A stretch of 64,000 nucleotides of DNA. It comes from Phototrophicus methaneseepsis. Lineage in GTDB: Bacteria; Chloroflexota; Anaerolineae; Aggregatilineales; Phototrophicaceae. The stretch is from assembly GCF_015500095.1 (NCBI RefSeq), contig NZ_CP062983.1:186001-250000 (forward strand), in the 5' to 3' direction. Positions 35,282 through 43,930 of the stretch are shown piece by piece. Made by a program: the position numbers and the translations under genes. The notes under the pieces were generated by a model, which searched no databases, was not told the DNA's origin, and saw only the letters and a list, made by a program, of their open reading frames with translations. Position 1 is the first letter of the stretch. Each line of letters starts with the position of its first letter.

Positions 35282-36550
35282 TTAAGTGGTTGGGAGTGTA
35301 AACCAGAAGGTGCTCCCTTGGCCGAGTTCGCTTTCCACACCCAGGCTGCCGCCTAATTTGGTGACGATACGATGCACAATGGAGAGGCCCAGCCCAAGCC
35401 CTTCCGCATTGACGGTATGCAGCCGCGTAAACATCTCAAAGAGACGCGCCTGGTCATCTGCTGCAATGCCGACGCCGCTATCCGTCACGGCATAACGCAC
35501 AAAATCCCCGGCCTCTGTCCCTGAGATTTCGATGGATGGGGCGGGGTTATCTTCCCCCATGTATTTAATGGCATTGCTGATCAAGTTCGCAAAGACTTCT
35601 TCCACCCACTGCGTCAGACCTTTTGCTTTTGGTAACGGCTCGATCACCCGCACAGTGACCTGATTCTGCTCAAGAGAATGGGCAAAACGGGTAATGACAC
35701 TCCTGACTGCTGCATGAACATCGACACATTCAAGCGCCTTGTTGACATCACGCAGGCGTGCTAACCACAATAACTGATCCACCATCTGGCCCATCTTCAT
35801 CGCGGAATCCGTGATCTGGTCCATATAAACTTTGAGTTTAGGGTCGTCGTTTGTATGGGCGATAAAATCCGACCGAAAGACAATGCTGGTTAGCGGCGTT
35901 TTGAGGTCATGTGCAATGGTATGGGCGAAGGCATCCAGCTCTGCATTGGTTTCTTCAAGCTGCTTCGCATAGCAGCGCAGTTCTGCTTCTTTACGTGCGA
36001 TCAACTCATAAGCCTGAACATTGCGTAAAGCACCAGCCAACTGTAACGAGAGCATATAGGCGATGCGGGCATCATCCAGGGAGTAGATATTCGGCTCTTT
36101 TGAAGCAAAGATAATCACCCCAAGCACTTCTCGTTCGCTGGTCAGGGGGATGATAATCTGCGACTGGTAACCTTTTAGCACGAGAGAAGGCGACCCGGTG
36201 TGAATGATCTTCGACTGTCCGGTTTTAATAACCTGCCCAATCGTCTGTGTTTCGAGCAAATTGACATGTTCTAAATCGGGCGCTTCGCCAAATAGCGTGC
36301 GCAACGTCCACACATCATCCGACTTCAGGCAAATGGCGCAATAAGTAAAATCCAGCAGCCACTTGGATTGCTTCGTCACGACGCGCAAAATTTCATCAAT
36401 ATCCAGCGTCCGGCTGATGGCAATGCCAATCTCGTTGGTTGCAGCAATCCGGCTTGAAAGAGCATCCGTTTCTGCAAGCAACCGCCGTACAGAGATAATC
36501 AGGTCATCATATTCGAGGGACTCTAAGGATACCGAAGCATCTTCGAACAT
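35282..36550 (-). CDS. GAF-domain sensor histidine kinase
   Basis: A 422-residue soluble kinase. A GAF domain (about 40-185) with ICLKSDDVWTLRTLFGEAP is followed by a coiled coil and HisKA with the acceptor His in TIAHDLKTPLTSIVF (about 212-226). HATPase_c follows with N-box NLISNAIKYMGE (about 320), G1 TDSGVGIAADD (about 357) and G2 GLGLGLSIVHRIV (about 385). The family senses small ligands or redox state through GAF. No response regulator gene is adjacent, so the partner is unknown. Confidence 0.9.
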   Translation of the reverse strand: MFEDASVSLESLEYDDLIISVRRLLAETDALSSRIAATNEIGIAISRTLDIDEILRVVTKQSKWLLDFTYCAICLKSDDVWTLRTLFGEAPDLEHVNLLETQTIGQVIKTGQSKIIHTGSPSLVLKGYQSQIIIPLTSEREVLGVIIFASKEPNIYSLDDARIAYMLSLQLAGALRNVQAYELIARKEAELRCYAKQLEETNAELDAFAHTIAHDLKTPLTSIVFRSDFIAHTNDDPKLKVYMDQITDSAMKMGQMVDQLLWLARLRDVNKALECVDVHAAVRSVITRFAHSLEQNQVTVRVIEPLPKAKGLTQWVEEVFANLISNAIKYMGEDNPAPSIEISGTEAGDFVRYAVTDSGVGIAADDQARLFEMFTRLHTVNAEGLGLGLSIVHRIVTKLGGSLGVESELGQGSTFWFTLPTT

Positions 36551-36626
36551 CGTCTTATGTCTCTACCTATCTACTTACATCATGTTGACGGGATGTTACG
36601 AGAACAAGCCAGCAGCGTATAGGCGC

Positions 36627-37157
36627 TTATAAGGCGTCAATTTCCAAGCTAATGGCATCCGTGTACTGGTTGACCGCCGTAAAAAGCGTCGCCGTTATGA
36701 TGATTTCGAAGATTTCGTCATCATCTAACCCCAGGTTACGCAGCTCTTGTTTGGCTGCTTCGTCGATAGAACCGGGCCTCTGAGCGGCGCGTAAGCCGAA
36801 ACGAATCACGGCTTTTTCGCGCTCCGGCAAGGGGCAAGCCGCAAAGTCAGAAACCAGCGTCCGCAGGACTTCCTCACTCATGCCCAACGCAGAAAGGCCA
36901 TGCAAATGCACCCTGAGGGCATATTCGCTCTTATTGGCCTGCGAGATAGCCACACCGACCATTTCTTTGAGAGTACGGGGGACGTCGCCTTCAAGGACGA
37001 CGCCTTTAAATGTCTTCCATTGGCCTTCTAAAAAGGTTGGGTTTGATGCCATTGACTTGAATAGATTCGGCACAATGCCAAACCCCAGTTCAGTACGAAT
37101 TTCATCGAACACGGCTTCAACTCTAGGATCAGTCGTTTGTTCAAGATTCGCCATCAT
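36627..37157 (-). CDS. AhpD/carboxymuconolactone-decarboxylase-like protein lacking the CxxC pair
   Basis: A 176-residue all-helical protein of the CMD/AhpD superfamily (peroxidase-related branch). In active AhpD-type enzymes the motif is Cys-Glu-Tyr-Cys followed by His. Here the corresponding stretch NKSEYALRVHLHG (about 84-96) has Ser and Ala in place of the two cysteines, while the downstream His is retained. Disulfide reductase or peroxidase activity is therefore unlikely, and the function may be non-redox. ATG codons at 37157 and 37154 and a GTG at 37160 compete as starts; AGAGG upstream favours 37157. Confidence 0.75.
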   Translation of the reverse strand: MMANLEQTTDPRVEAVFDEIRTELGFGIVPNLFKSMASNPTFLEGQWKTFKGVVLEGDVPRTLKEMVGVAISQANKSEYALRVHLHGLSALGMSEEVLRTLVSDFAACPLPEREKAVIRFGLRAAQRPGSIDEAAKQELRNLGLDDDEIFEIIITATLFTAVNQYTDAISLEIDAL

Positions 37158-37301
37158 CACCCTAACCTCTCTTATTCGAAAGTTTTAGTAATATTATAAA
37201 TTATCTTCTTTTTAGAAAGCGCGATTCTTTCTGGTGGTTAGTACGGAATTTTACTCAAACTGAGATTTATAATGCACACTCTGGAGCAGATCAGGCGACA
37301 T

Positions 37302-37360
37302 GTTGTATCATCAACACGTTGTATCATCCGTTGTCTGATCAATACAGACGTTGTGTGATC
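37302..37360 (+). repeat. Four direct repeats GTTGTNTNATC
   Basis: GTTGTATCATC (37302-37312 and 37318-37328), GTTGTCTGATC (37330-37340) and GTTGTGTGATC (37350-37360) lie in a row, with start-to-start distances of 16, 12 and 20 bases. They are in the divergent promoter region between the AhpD-like gene and the DUF2304 gene. The arrangement suggests multiple binding sites for one regulator; this is inference. Confidence 0.6.
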
Positions 37361-37449
37361 CACACAGATATGATCAACATGGCAATCGCAAGTTGTGCCC
37401 CAACTTTGTGTCACTGCCTCATTGTTCGCTTATACGATCCGAGAAACTT

Positions 37450-37917
37450 ATGGAACGCTCGATCATCTTCACTGTCGCCCTATCAATCGCCGCCCTGCTT
37501 TTCGTACTCGAATTGGTGCGCCGACGTAAATTAAGAGAAGAATACAGCTTGCTATGGCTGTTTACGGCCCTGGTGATGATCGTCGTCAGCGTATGGCGAG
37601 AGCTGCTGCATGGATTAGCAACCCTCTTCGGGATTGCGTACCCGCCAAATCTCTTATTTCTGTTAGCGGCCCTGCTGACATTTCTTATTTTATTATACTA
37701 TTCTGTGATTATAACCCGATTAACGCACGAAAATAAAGTCATCGCGCAGGAAGTAGCCCTATTGCGCTATGAGATTGAGCAATTGCGCAGCGAGCAAGCG
37801 AATGCGGATAAGAAGCCACCCGCGACCAGCGCGAAGGTCGAAACGCTTAAGCTGGAGGCATCCCCGCTGGATACCTCACAGACTTATGATCTGAGCAGCG
37901 ACGACCATGATGATTAA
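37450..37917 (+). CDS. DUF2304 family membrane protein
   Basis: A 155-residue protein with three transmembrane helices (about 4-21, 33-55, 64-86) and a C-terminal coiled coil (NKVIAQEVALLRYEIEQLRS, about 98-117). The segment RRRKLREEYSLLWLF between helices 1 and 2 is the DUF2304 signature. These proteins are often found beside membrane glycosyltransferases, though none is adjacent here. The ATG at 37450 starts the first helix. The 3' end overlaps the convergent rhomboid gene by 42 bases. Confidence 0.8.
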   Translation: MERSIIFTVALSIAALLFVLELVRRRKLREEYSLLWLFTALVMIVVSVWRELLHGLATLFGIAYPPNLLFLLAALLTFLILLYYSVIITRLTHENKVIAQEVALLRYEIEQLRSEQANADKKPPATSAKVETLKLEASPLDTSQTYDLSSDDHDD

Positions 37918-38772
37918 CAAACCAATGCCGTAAGCCACCAGCCAGGGGAGCCAGTTGGTCAAGCTGGCGTTCTGGTCTTCGGCATCATAAACCTTGATAT
38001 CGTTGATGATTGTCGGCGTCTGCGGTGGGATGTGAATGCGCGGTCCAATCGCATACGTGAGCAGAGCGCCACCAATCAAACCACCCAAATGCGCGAAGTT
38101 ACCAATCAGCGTGCCGCCTGCCTCTGCCGTCAGATTGACGAACAACCCATAAGCGAAGTTCAAGCCCATGAAGATCATCGACTGGCGCATGCGCTGGCGG
38201 CCCCATTCACCATAAAGGCCCTGATTACGATACAGATACAACAATTCCCCGGCCCATAAAGCGAAGACCGCACCGGATGCACCTAAACCACCTTCGTTCA
38301 TCAGCGTCCCCAGGACACTGCCACCCAGGCCACCCAGGAAGTAAATCAGCAAGAAGCGCGTTCTGCCAAAGAGTGGCTCCAGCAGTTTACCCAGATAAAA
38401 AAGCGCATAACCGTTGAAGAAAATGTGCATGATATTGGCATGCAGGAACATCGACGTCACCAGACGCCAGGGTTCGCCGTGTGTCGTCAGGTAAGGGATG
38501 TTGACACCATGATAGAGCAGCCACTCGTTGGCTTGTGCGCTCAACAAACCAACGACGAAAATCGCGATGTTCAGGCCCAACAGCACATAAGTCGCATAAG
38601 GTTTCTTCACACGCTGCGGCAGCCGGATGAGCTGCTCAGGCTTTTTGCGCGGCTGGGCGGGCGCTGCCTTACGCTGTACAGGGGCCTGGTCCAGCGGATG
38701 GCGCGGATGCGCATGTTGGGCGTCTGCTTCCAGCGGATGTTGGGCGGGGTCGTTATCAGTCGGATGAGTCAT
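37876..38772 (-). CDS. Rhomboid-family intramembrane serine protease
   Basis: A 298-residue protein with a His/Pro-rich cytosolic N-terminus (about 1-65) and six or seven helices. The rhomboid core is visible: HANIMHIFFNGYALFYLGKL (about 112-131), the catalytic Ser in GLGASGAVFALWAGE (about 165-179) and the catalytic His in NFAHLGGLIGG (about 226-236). It should cleave membrane proteins within the bilayer. The ATG at 38772 is preferred over a TTG three codons earlier, but neither has a good ribosome binding site. It overlaps the DUF2304 gene tail to tail. Confidence 0.9.
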   Translation of the reverse strand: MTHPTDNDPAQHPLEADAQHAHPRHPLDQAPVQRKAAPAQPRKKPEQLIRLPQRVKKPYATYVLLGLNIAIFVVGLLSAQANEWLLYHGVNIPYLTTHGEPWRLVTSMFLHANIMHIFFNGYALFYLGKLLEPLFGRTRFLLIYFLGGLGGSVLGTLMNEGGLGASGAVFALWAGELLYLYRNQGLYGEWGRQRMRQSMIFMGLNFAYGLFVNLTAEAGGTLIGNFAHLGGLIGGALLTYAIGPRIHIPPQTPTIINDIKVYDAEDQNASLTNWLPWLVAYGIGLLIIMVVAAQIISL

Positions 38773-38919
38773 CGTGATCAATAGCTTTGATGTATGGACA
38801 TAGTAGCGGCCAATTGGCCTACCTGCACAGTATAACGGGTGAAAGATAAGAAATGTATCGTGTTTTGCCGTTATAAGTGCAGGAATGTTTCACCATCAAT
38901 CTCAGGAACATGACATAAC

Positions 38920-38963
38920 TTGACAAAATGGAGCCTGCCATCTATTATGTCGATGATCGACAT
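38920..38963 (+). promoter_or_regulatory. Promoter and PadR operator upstream of padR
   Basis: TTGACA (38920-38925) and TATTAT (38943-38948) with a 17-base spacer form a near-consensus promoter. A 17-bp inverted repeat ATGTCGAT-G-ATCGACAT (38947-38963) overlaps the -10 end and the start site. PadR repressors bind ATGT...ACAT palindromes, so autoregulation is likely. Confidence 0.8.
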
Positions 38964-38994
38964 GTCGTCAATAAACATATAGATGGAGATCACG

Positions 38995-39318
38995 ATGCCA
39001 CATGAAGCTTTAACAGAGCCCACGTTTTATATCCTGGCTGCGTTGGCCCCACAGGCGAACCACGGTTATGCCATCATGCAAGAAGTGGAAGCACTCAGCA
39101 ATGGGCGCGTCACGTTGAGTACAGGCACACTCTATACAGCGCTTAAACGCCTGTTAGAGGCGGGCTGGATTGAAGATGTGACGCCAGAAAATACACCTCG
39201 TGGCCGTAAAGACTATCGACTGACGCCCACAGGTCGCGCTGTGCTGGAAGCTGAAATGCAACGTCTCAGTGAACTCGCTGCCCTGGCGCGTCGTAAGCTT
39301 AAGGAGAACCCCTTATGA
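38995..39318 (+). CDS. PadR-family transcriptional regulator
   Basis: A 107-residue winged-helix repressor. The PadR fold is recognisable from EPTFYILAALAPQANHGYAI (about 7-26), the wing-helix segment VTLSTGTLYTALKRLLEAGW (about 39-58) and RGRKDYRLTPTGRAVLEAE (about 70-88). The ATG at 38995 has GGAG at a spacing of 6; the ATG at 38983 is less likely. It overlaps the next gene by 4 bases (ATGA), the common layout of PadR with a membrane target gene. Its operator is visible upstream. The effector is unknown. Confidence 0.92.
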   Translation: MPHEALTEPTFYILAALAPQANHGYAIMQEVEALSNGRVTLSTGTLYTALKRLLEAGWIEDVTPENTPRGRKDYRLTPTGRAVLEAEMQRLSELAALARRKLKENPL

Positions 39319-40520
39319 AATCGCTTATGAAGCCGCTTATGGATTACCTGGTGCCCAGGTTGTACGCCTTTATGCTGAGGTTCTATCCACGGCCTTTCCG
39401 AGAACAATTCACAGAGGAAATGACCTACGTTTTTCAACAAGCCTGGGACCAATCAAAGCAGCAAGGCCTATTCCGCCGTATATCTTTCTACTTACGAGAG
39501 ATGACGGGTCTACTGGTGAGTATCCTCAATGCACAACTCAGCGCACACAGTGACATGACCTTCTACGGTCTCATTTCAAAGCCAAGACGGATCATCCCTC
39601 TGCTCGTGTGCCTATGCGCGCTCGTCGCTGGCGCGGCATCGCTTCATCGATGGGGCTATTTATTTGTACCGCCTTCTACAGCAGTCACCACATCACCTTT
39701 TAAGACGGTTTCCGGCGTTCACTTCGTCCAATATGGGCCCGGCTATCAGGCCACTGAAATCACCCAGGTCAACTTACCAATGGTCACCCTGGACGACTAT
39801 CCGCCTAGCCGAGTGCTGCCAAGGCTGCGAGATCGCTATCAACCAGCCACAACGCAAGTATCAGCGTTATCTGCACAGCGTGTGGAGCAAATAGCCCAGG
39901 CTCTCAGTGCACAAAATATCGCCTTAGTACCCTTGCGCACATCCATTGATACGCCGTTACTCTATTGTACCGATAATGATACATGCTATGAAGATTGGGG
40001 CGATCTGCCACAGGGTGATCGTTTCTTCACGAGGTTAGGACGGCAGTTACAACCTGATGGCAGCCTGATGATCACATCGCACGTTCAAACGCATGTAAGT
40101 CGCCGCACTGCCGATGGTCGCACTCAGATTGAAGTGATCGACACGGGCGAGACACGTACGTCAACCGTCTGGCCACAAGATGGCATCCACTATTTTTATC
40201 ACTTCTTGCCATCCGGCTTTATCATCGAAGGCACAGGGTACGATGGCGAGCCGCTGATACTCACCAATCTGACGAACCACCTCAGCAACGATCATTATGG
40301 CTACTACGAAATCCTATATGAAGTCGGCCAGGGTGAGCTTATTGAACGGGCGCGGGTCCAATACAATTATGACATCTCAGGCTTGGAAGGCTTCACGACC
40401 CTGGTGCTGCTGCTCGGTCTCTTAGTGCCAGCACTGGCGCTATGGCTGATTGTGCTGCTCGTCTGGCGTATCATCCGTTTTCTAAACCCTGCACAACACC
40501 CGCGCAAATTCGCAACTTAA
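39315..40520 (+). CDS. PadR-associated membrane protein with permease-prefix-like N-terminus
   Basis: A 401-residue protein whose N-terminus (RFYPRPFREQFTEEM, about 22-36, then a helical stretch to about 75) resembles the permease prefix domain that often follows PadR genes and precedes FtsX-like permeases. Here no FtsX permease domain follows. There is one helix at about 95-112, an extracytoplasmic domain of about 250 residues, and a C-terminal helix at about 365-390. A PadR-controlled envelope-stress component is plausible but not shown. Start and stop overlap padR by 4 bases, so co-translation is expected. Confidence 0.65.
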   Translation: MKSLMKPLMDYLVPRLYAFMLRFYPRPFREQFTEEMTYVFQQAWDQSKQQGLFRRISFYLREMTGLLVSILNAQLSAHSDMTFYGLISKPRRIIPLLVCLCALVAGAASLHRWGYLFVPPSTAVTTSPFKTVSGVHFVQYGPGYQATEITQVNLPMVTLDDYPPSRVLPRLRDRYQPATTQVSALSAQRVEQIAQALSAQNIALVPLRTSIDTPLLYCTDNDTCYEDWGDLPQGDRFFTRLGRQLQPDGSLMITSHVQTHVSRRTADGRTQIEVIDTGETRTSTVWPQDGIHYFYHFLPSGFIIEGTGYDGEPLILTNLTNHLSNDHYGYYEILYEVGQGELIERARVQYNYDISGLEGFTTLVLLLGLLVPALALWLIVLLVWRIIRFLNPAQHPRKFAT

Positions 40521-40544
40521 AAACAGTGCACGAGATGCATCCAA

Positions 40545-40579
40545 TAAAAAGCCGCCCAACCCCAATAGGGAGGGCGGCT
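40545..40579 (-). terminator. Terminator of the SHOCT protein gene (possibly bidirectional)
   Basis: AGCCGCCC (40550-40557) pairs with GGGCGGCT (40572-40579). On the minus strand TTTTTA follows the stem. It lies between convergent genes. Confidence 0.75.
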
Positions 40580-40616
40580 GTAAACCCACAGAGCCACAAT
40601 GTCTGTAGAAACATCC

Positions 40617-41228
40617 TTATTCTTCTGCGAAGTCCTGGAGGATGCGCTCTTTATTCCGCTCATACTCATCATAGGTGAGCACTCCCGCGTTGTAAGCATC
40701 TCGCAGTTGCTCCAACTTCTGCTTCAGCGTCAGTTCCTGCTGCGGAGGATGCACATTGAGGTTATTTTGCTGCAAAGCTTCTTTGATGAGGTCTTTAATC
40801 TCCGATGCATCCAGCGAATGATCTTCTGCCTGGCCGCTGACATCAATCGGGCCATCTTCTTTGCGATACACAACCCCGGTACCGAAAACCAGCCCCTCCG
40901 CGTTTTTCTTCTTCGCATTCGCTTGTTGAATGCTGCCTAGAATAATTAAAATCAACGATACGCCCAGCGGAGCCATCAATAGCAGGATTGTCAGGAAGAA
41001 TTGCCAATCCGCACTGCGGCGCGCTCCATCTGCGCCCTCACAGAAGAAGTTGATGATTGTACTGTTGTCATAGGGGTCGTAGCGGTTGGTCTGGATGAGC
41101 GACTCGCCTTCTTCGCAATAATAAGGCTCTAAAAAATCGAGCGCAGCCTCACTGCTGGCGATGTAAAAGGCGCCCCCCACCGTAAATAACATACCCATGA
41201 CGAAGAGCAGCCATCCGTATTTAAGCAT
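40617..41228 (-). CDS. Two-TM protein with C-terminal SHOCT domain
   Basis: A 203-residue membrane protein. The first helix is at about 3-22 and the second at about 75-100. A linker leads to a C-terminal SHOCT motif: LKQKLEQLRDAYNAGVLTYD (about 167-186) followed by EYERNKERIL. SHOCT is a short helical oligomerisation motif at the ends of many bacterial proteins. Three consecutive ATG codons (41234, 41231, 41228) follow GAGGG; the third has the best spacing. A terminator is seen beyond the stop codon. Function unknown. Confidence 0.75.
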   Translation of the reverse strand: MLKYGWLLFVMGMLFTVGGAFYIASSEAALDFLEPYYCEEGESLIQTNRYDPYDNSTIINFFCEGADGARRSADWQFFLTILLLMAPLGVSLILIILGSIQQANAKKKNAEGLVFGTGVVYRKEDGPIDVSGQAEDHSLDASEIKDLIKEALQQNNLNVHPPQQELTLKQKLEQLRDAYNAGVLTYDEYERNKERILQDFAEE

Positions 41229-41314
41229 CATCATCCCTCGCTGACAGGCCACCAGGACAGACTATATTCGCCCTAAGCATACACCGATGTCGTCAGAGAA
41301 GTGTTCAGAAGCTA

Positions 41315-41350
41315 TAAAAAAGGCCATAACAGGCTGACTGCTATGGCCTT
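41315..41350 (-). terminator. Terminator of the PII-like gene
   Basis: AAGGCCATA (41320-41328) pairs with TATGGCCTT (41342-41350). On the minus strand six T follow the stem. Confidence 0.85.
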
Positions 41351-41367
41351 CCTTTAGAATACAGGTG

Positions 41368-41739
41368 CTATGCCTTATGATGCCCGATACCGATGGCACG
41401 TTCCACAGGCAGCACGAACAGCACACCATTATCAGGCCGTTCCAGATCGCCAACGACGCTTTCCGCCGCTGCGATGAGGCCGTCAACCTGGTCATCCTGC
41501 ACCACGGAGAGCATCAGATGACCTTTTTCCTCGATCATATCGAGGACATGGGCCATTGCCATTGCCATAGAAACCACCTGCCGGGGGAGCTCAACTTTGC
41601 CCGCTTCCATCTGGCGCTGCAACGTGTACAACCCATGCGAGCGCAGGATTGTCACGCCGGTGGCCCCGGCTCGCTGCCAGGCCTGCCCAATTTCCAAACT
41701 GGATTCATTTTCAGGGATGATCAAAAGAATTAGCTTCAT
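41368..41739 (-). CDS. PII-like signalling protein
   Basis: A 123-residue protein with the beta-alpha-beta ferredoxin-like pattern of the PII superfamily: MKLILLIIPENESSLEIGQA (1-20), the strand GVTILRSHGL (about 28-37) and the final VLFVLPVERAIGI (about 104-116). The classical T-loop signature is absent, so it belongs to the wider PII-like group that senses nucleotides or bicarbonate and often sits beside transporters. The start is the ATG at 41739, with GAGG about 10 bases upstream. The upstream gene on the same strand is a CPA2 antiporter, so regulation of it is a reasonable inference. Confidence 0.65.
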   Translation of the reverse strand: MKLILLIIPENESSLEIGQAWQRAGATGVTILRSHGLYTLQRQMEAGKVELPRQVVSMAMAMAHVLDMIEEKGHLMLSVVQDDQVDGLIAAAESVVGDLERPDNGVLFVLPVERAIGIGHHKA

Positions 41740-41891
41740 AATGAAAAGCCTCACGATCTAGCGTTCGCTGCAATGCATCATAATCACCGGGTACAACCTC
41801 GTCGGATGATGTCGTCCGACGCTTTTACACCCTATACACTCTTATTTCAGCGGACAATTTCAGTCACTTTATTTCAGATAGAAGTCCGATA

Positions 41892-41923
41892 GAAGCCCCT
41901 CCCTACAAGAGAGAGGGGGCTTC
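41892..41923. terminator. Hairpin between the antiporter and the PII-like gene
   Basis: GAAGCCCC (41892-41899) pairs with GGGGCTTC (41916-41923), with additional inner pairing CTCCCT/AGAGGG. It lacks a T-run on the minus strand, so it may allow partial read-through. Confidence 0.5.
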
Positions 41924-41966
41924 ATCAAGCGTTGTTCCCGGGCTGCGAGGAGCGGCACAACCCAGG

Positions 41967-43229
41967 CTAAGCGGGATTCGTCTTCGTTTTTAGCTGGGGA
42001 GCCTGTTTGCGATCTGTAAACACCCAGCGGACAAGTATGGGGGTCACCAGGGTCGTCAGCAGGATGACGAGGAACAGCGCTGCATACAGCGTTGAATCGT
42101 ATTCAAAGACGCCGACGGATAAACCAATGCTGGCGACAATCAGGCCGACCTCACCACGAGAGATCATACAAACGCCGAGCCGGAGCGATTCTAGGCGGTT
42201 AAAGCCCGTGATATGAGCACCCACACCACAGCCCACAACCTTGGATACAATCGCGATGAACAGCAGCAGCAGCGCAAACGGCAAAGCCACAAGCGGGAAC
42301 CCACTCAGGTCAGCACCGAGGCCCACGTTAATGAAGAAAATCGGCACCAGGAAGCCATAGGCGATCACGCTGATATTCTCCGTGATGGCCTCATGGATAT
42401 GGTCTTTGGTGCGGCTGAGGCCAATCCCGGCGAGGAAGGAGCCTGTAATCGTCGCAACACCGCCCCATTCTTCCGCCGTCCATGCGAAGATCAGCATCAG
42501 GACGATGGCAATGGCAGGGATACCATATGCCTGCGTGACCATTGGGATTTCAGATAACCAATCCACCACGCGCGGCACGATAAACCACGTCACCGCGCCG
42601 GCAATCGCCAGATAACCAAACATCCGCAGCATCACAACTGCCAGATCACTCGCGTTGAGGCTGCCACCATCGCCACCGGCTGCCGTCACAGCGACGACAA
42701 GCGAGACCAGCAAAATCGCAAGCACGTCATCAATGAGGGCTGTTGCCAGTAGGGCATTGCCTTCTTTCGTCTGGAGCACACCCAGCTCAAACAAAACTTG
42801 TGCGGAGATACTGACGGATGTCGCCGCCAGCGTGACCCCCGTGAACAGTGCAGGTTGCCACGCATAGCCCATCATCATCAACAATGGCATGGAAAGCGCA
42901 ATAGGGGCCAGAGCACCGATCGTGCCAGCGATGACACCCACCCGTCCCATTTTGGTTAATTCCTCAAAGTTGACTTCCAGGCCGATGTTGAACATCAAAA
43001 TAACCACGCCCAGTTCCGCCAGTTCACCGACGGTCAGCGCGAGATCAACGCCATGGAAGATATCCCAATTGAGGAAGTTCAATAAGGTGGGACCAAGCAG
43101 CACACCAGCGATGAGCTCACCCAGAACGCGCGGCTGTTTGAGCGATCTTGCAATACTACCGCCCAGGCGAGAAGCTAAAATAATAACGCTTAGCGCGAGT
43201 AATAAAGAAACTGCGGAGTTCGCTTCCAT
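41967..43229 (-). CDS. CPA2-family monovalent cation:proton antiporter
   Basis: A 420-residue transporter with 12-13 helices of the KefB/NapA-like cation:proton antiporter-2 family. Motifs include LGELIAGVLLGPTLLNF (about 35-51), the unwound-helix region ATSVSISAQVLFELG (about 135-149), the conserved acidic pair ATALIDDVLAILLV (about 162-175) and the C-terminal GVCMISRGEVGLIVA (about 345-359). No RCK/TrkA_N regulatory domain is fused. It probably exchanges Na+ or K+ for H+. The PII-like gene downstream may supply its regulation. Confidence 0.9.
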   Translation of the reverse strand: MEANSAVSLLLALSVIILASRLGGSIARSLKQPRVLGELIAGVLLGPTLLNFLNWDIFHGVDLALTVGELAELGVVILMFNIGLEVNFEELTKMGRVGVIAGTIGALAPIALSMPLLMMMGYAWQPALFTGVTLAATSVSISAQVLFELGVLQTKEGNALLATALIDDVLAILLVSLVVAVTAAGGDGGSLNASDLAVVMLRMFGYLAIAGAVTWFIVPRVVDWLSEIPMVTQAYGIPAIAIVLMLIFAWTAEEWGGVATITGSFLAGIGLSRTKDHIHEAITENISVIAYGFLVPIFFINVGLGADLSGFPLVALPFALLLLFIAIVSKVVGCGVGAHITGFNRLESLRLGVCMISRGEVGLIVASIGLSVGVFEYDSTLYAALFLVILLTTLVTPILVRWVFTDRKQAPQLKTKTNPA

Positions 43230-43930
43230 AAAAACATCCTAATAATTCATTATAAAATCTCACTAAATTATAACCGCACTCTCTTTAGCAAAATCACTAG
43301 ATTATACGCATTCATTCGTGACAATTATCACAAACTTTTTGAAACTGTGAGCCTGCGGTTTCTAACGGTATATTTCTATAACGCATCTTAAACAGGCTCA
43401 AATTATATCATTATATCCAGAGGACCAGGTGCAGCCTCAAAGGCAGAGCCTCTGATTCCGGGCGAGTCCTTAAGGCATCAGATGCAAAGCCTGCCCTTAT
43501 CATGTAAAATGCCCATAAGCGCGAAGACAGAACTTCTGAGGGTGCGCGACAGGTCAATCGCTGGCAGGTCCTTTGTGGTTGGCAAGCCATGCAGGGCGTA
43601 AAATAGCGGTATACTGAGCGAACGCAACAGCGCAAATAAAATGGCGCGAATAAAGCAACCCATCTATGGGCCGCTCAGCAGTCGGCGGCGTGTTTTCTCT
43701 GATAGGTATGTGATCTAAGGTCTTCATCACAGTGATCTTGCCGCCTGGCCTGAGATGAATCTGTTCGAAAGCCTATTTGAAAAGCCTGTTTGTTGAACCT
43801 GTTTGGAAATTCGTTGACAAATTTGTTGATAACACCGTGAAGCAATAAAGATTGAGCAATTATCGGCGGTGAAGGACTCAACAATTGACTAACTTGACTA
43901 CAAATATCACCAACTATAGGAGTTAGCCCG
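43230..43930. other. 700-base intergenic region
   Basis: It lies between the divergent antiporter and roadblock genes. The first 150 bases are AT-rich. At about 43420-43455 the stem CAGAGG/CCTCTG encloses an inner GCCT/AGGC hairpin, which may be a structured transcript. An open frame on the minus strand (43478-43663, hydrophobic, 61 codons) lacks a ribosome binding site. Nothing else was recognised. Confidence 0.4.

Noticed and set aside
43478-43663. 61-codon hydrophobic ORF on the minus strand
   Set aside because: No ribosome binding site or terminator and no conserved pattern; kept only as a note in the gap entry.
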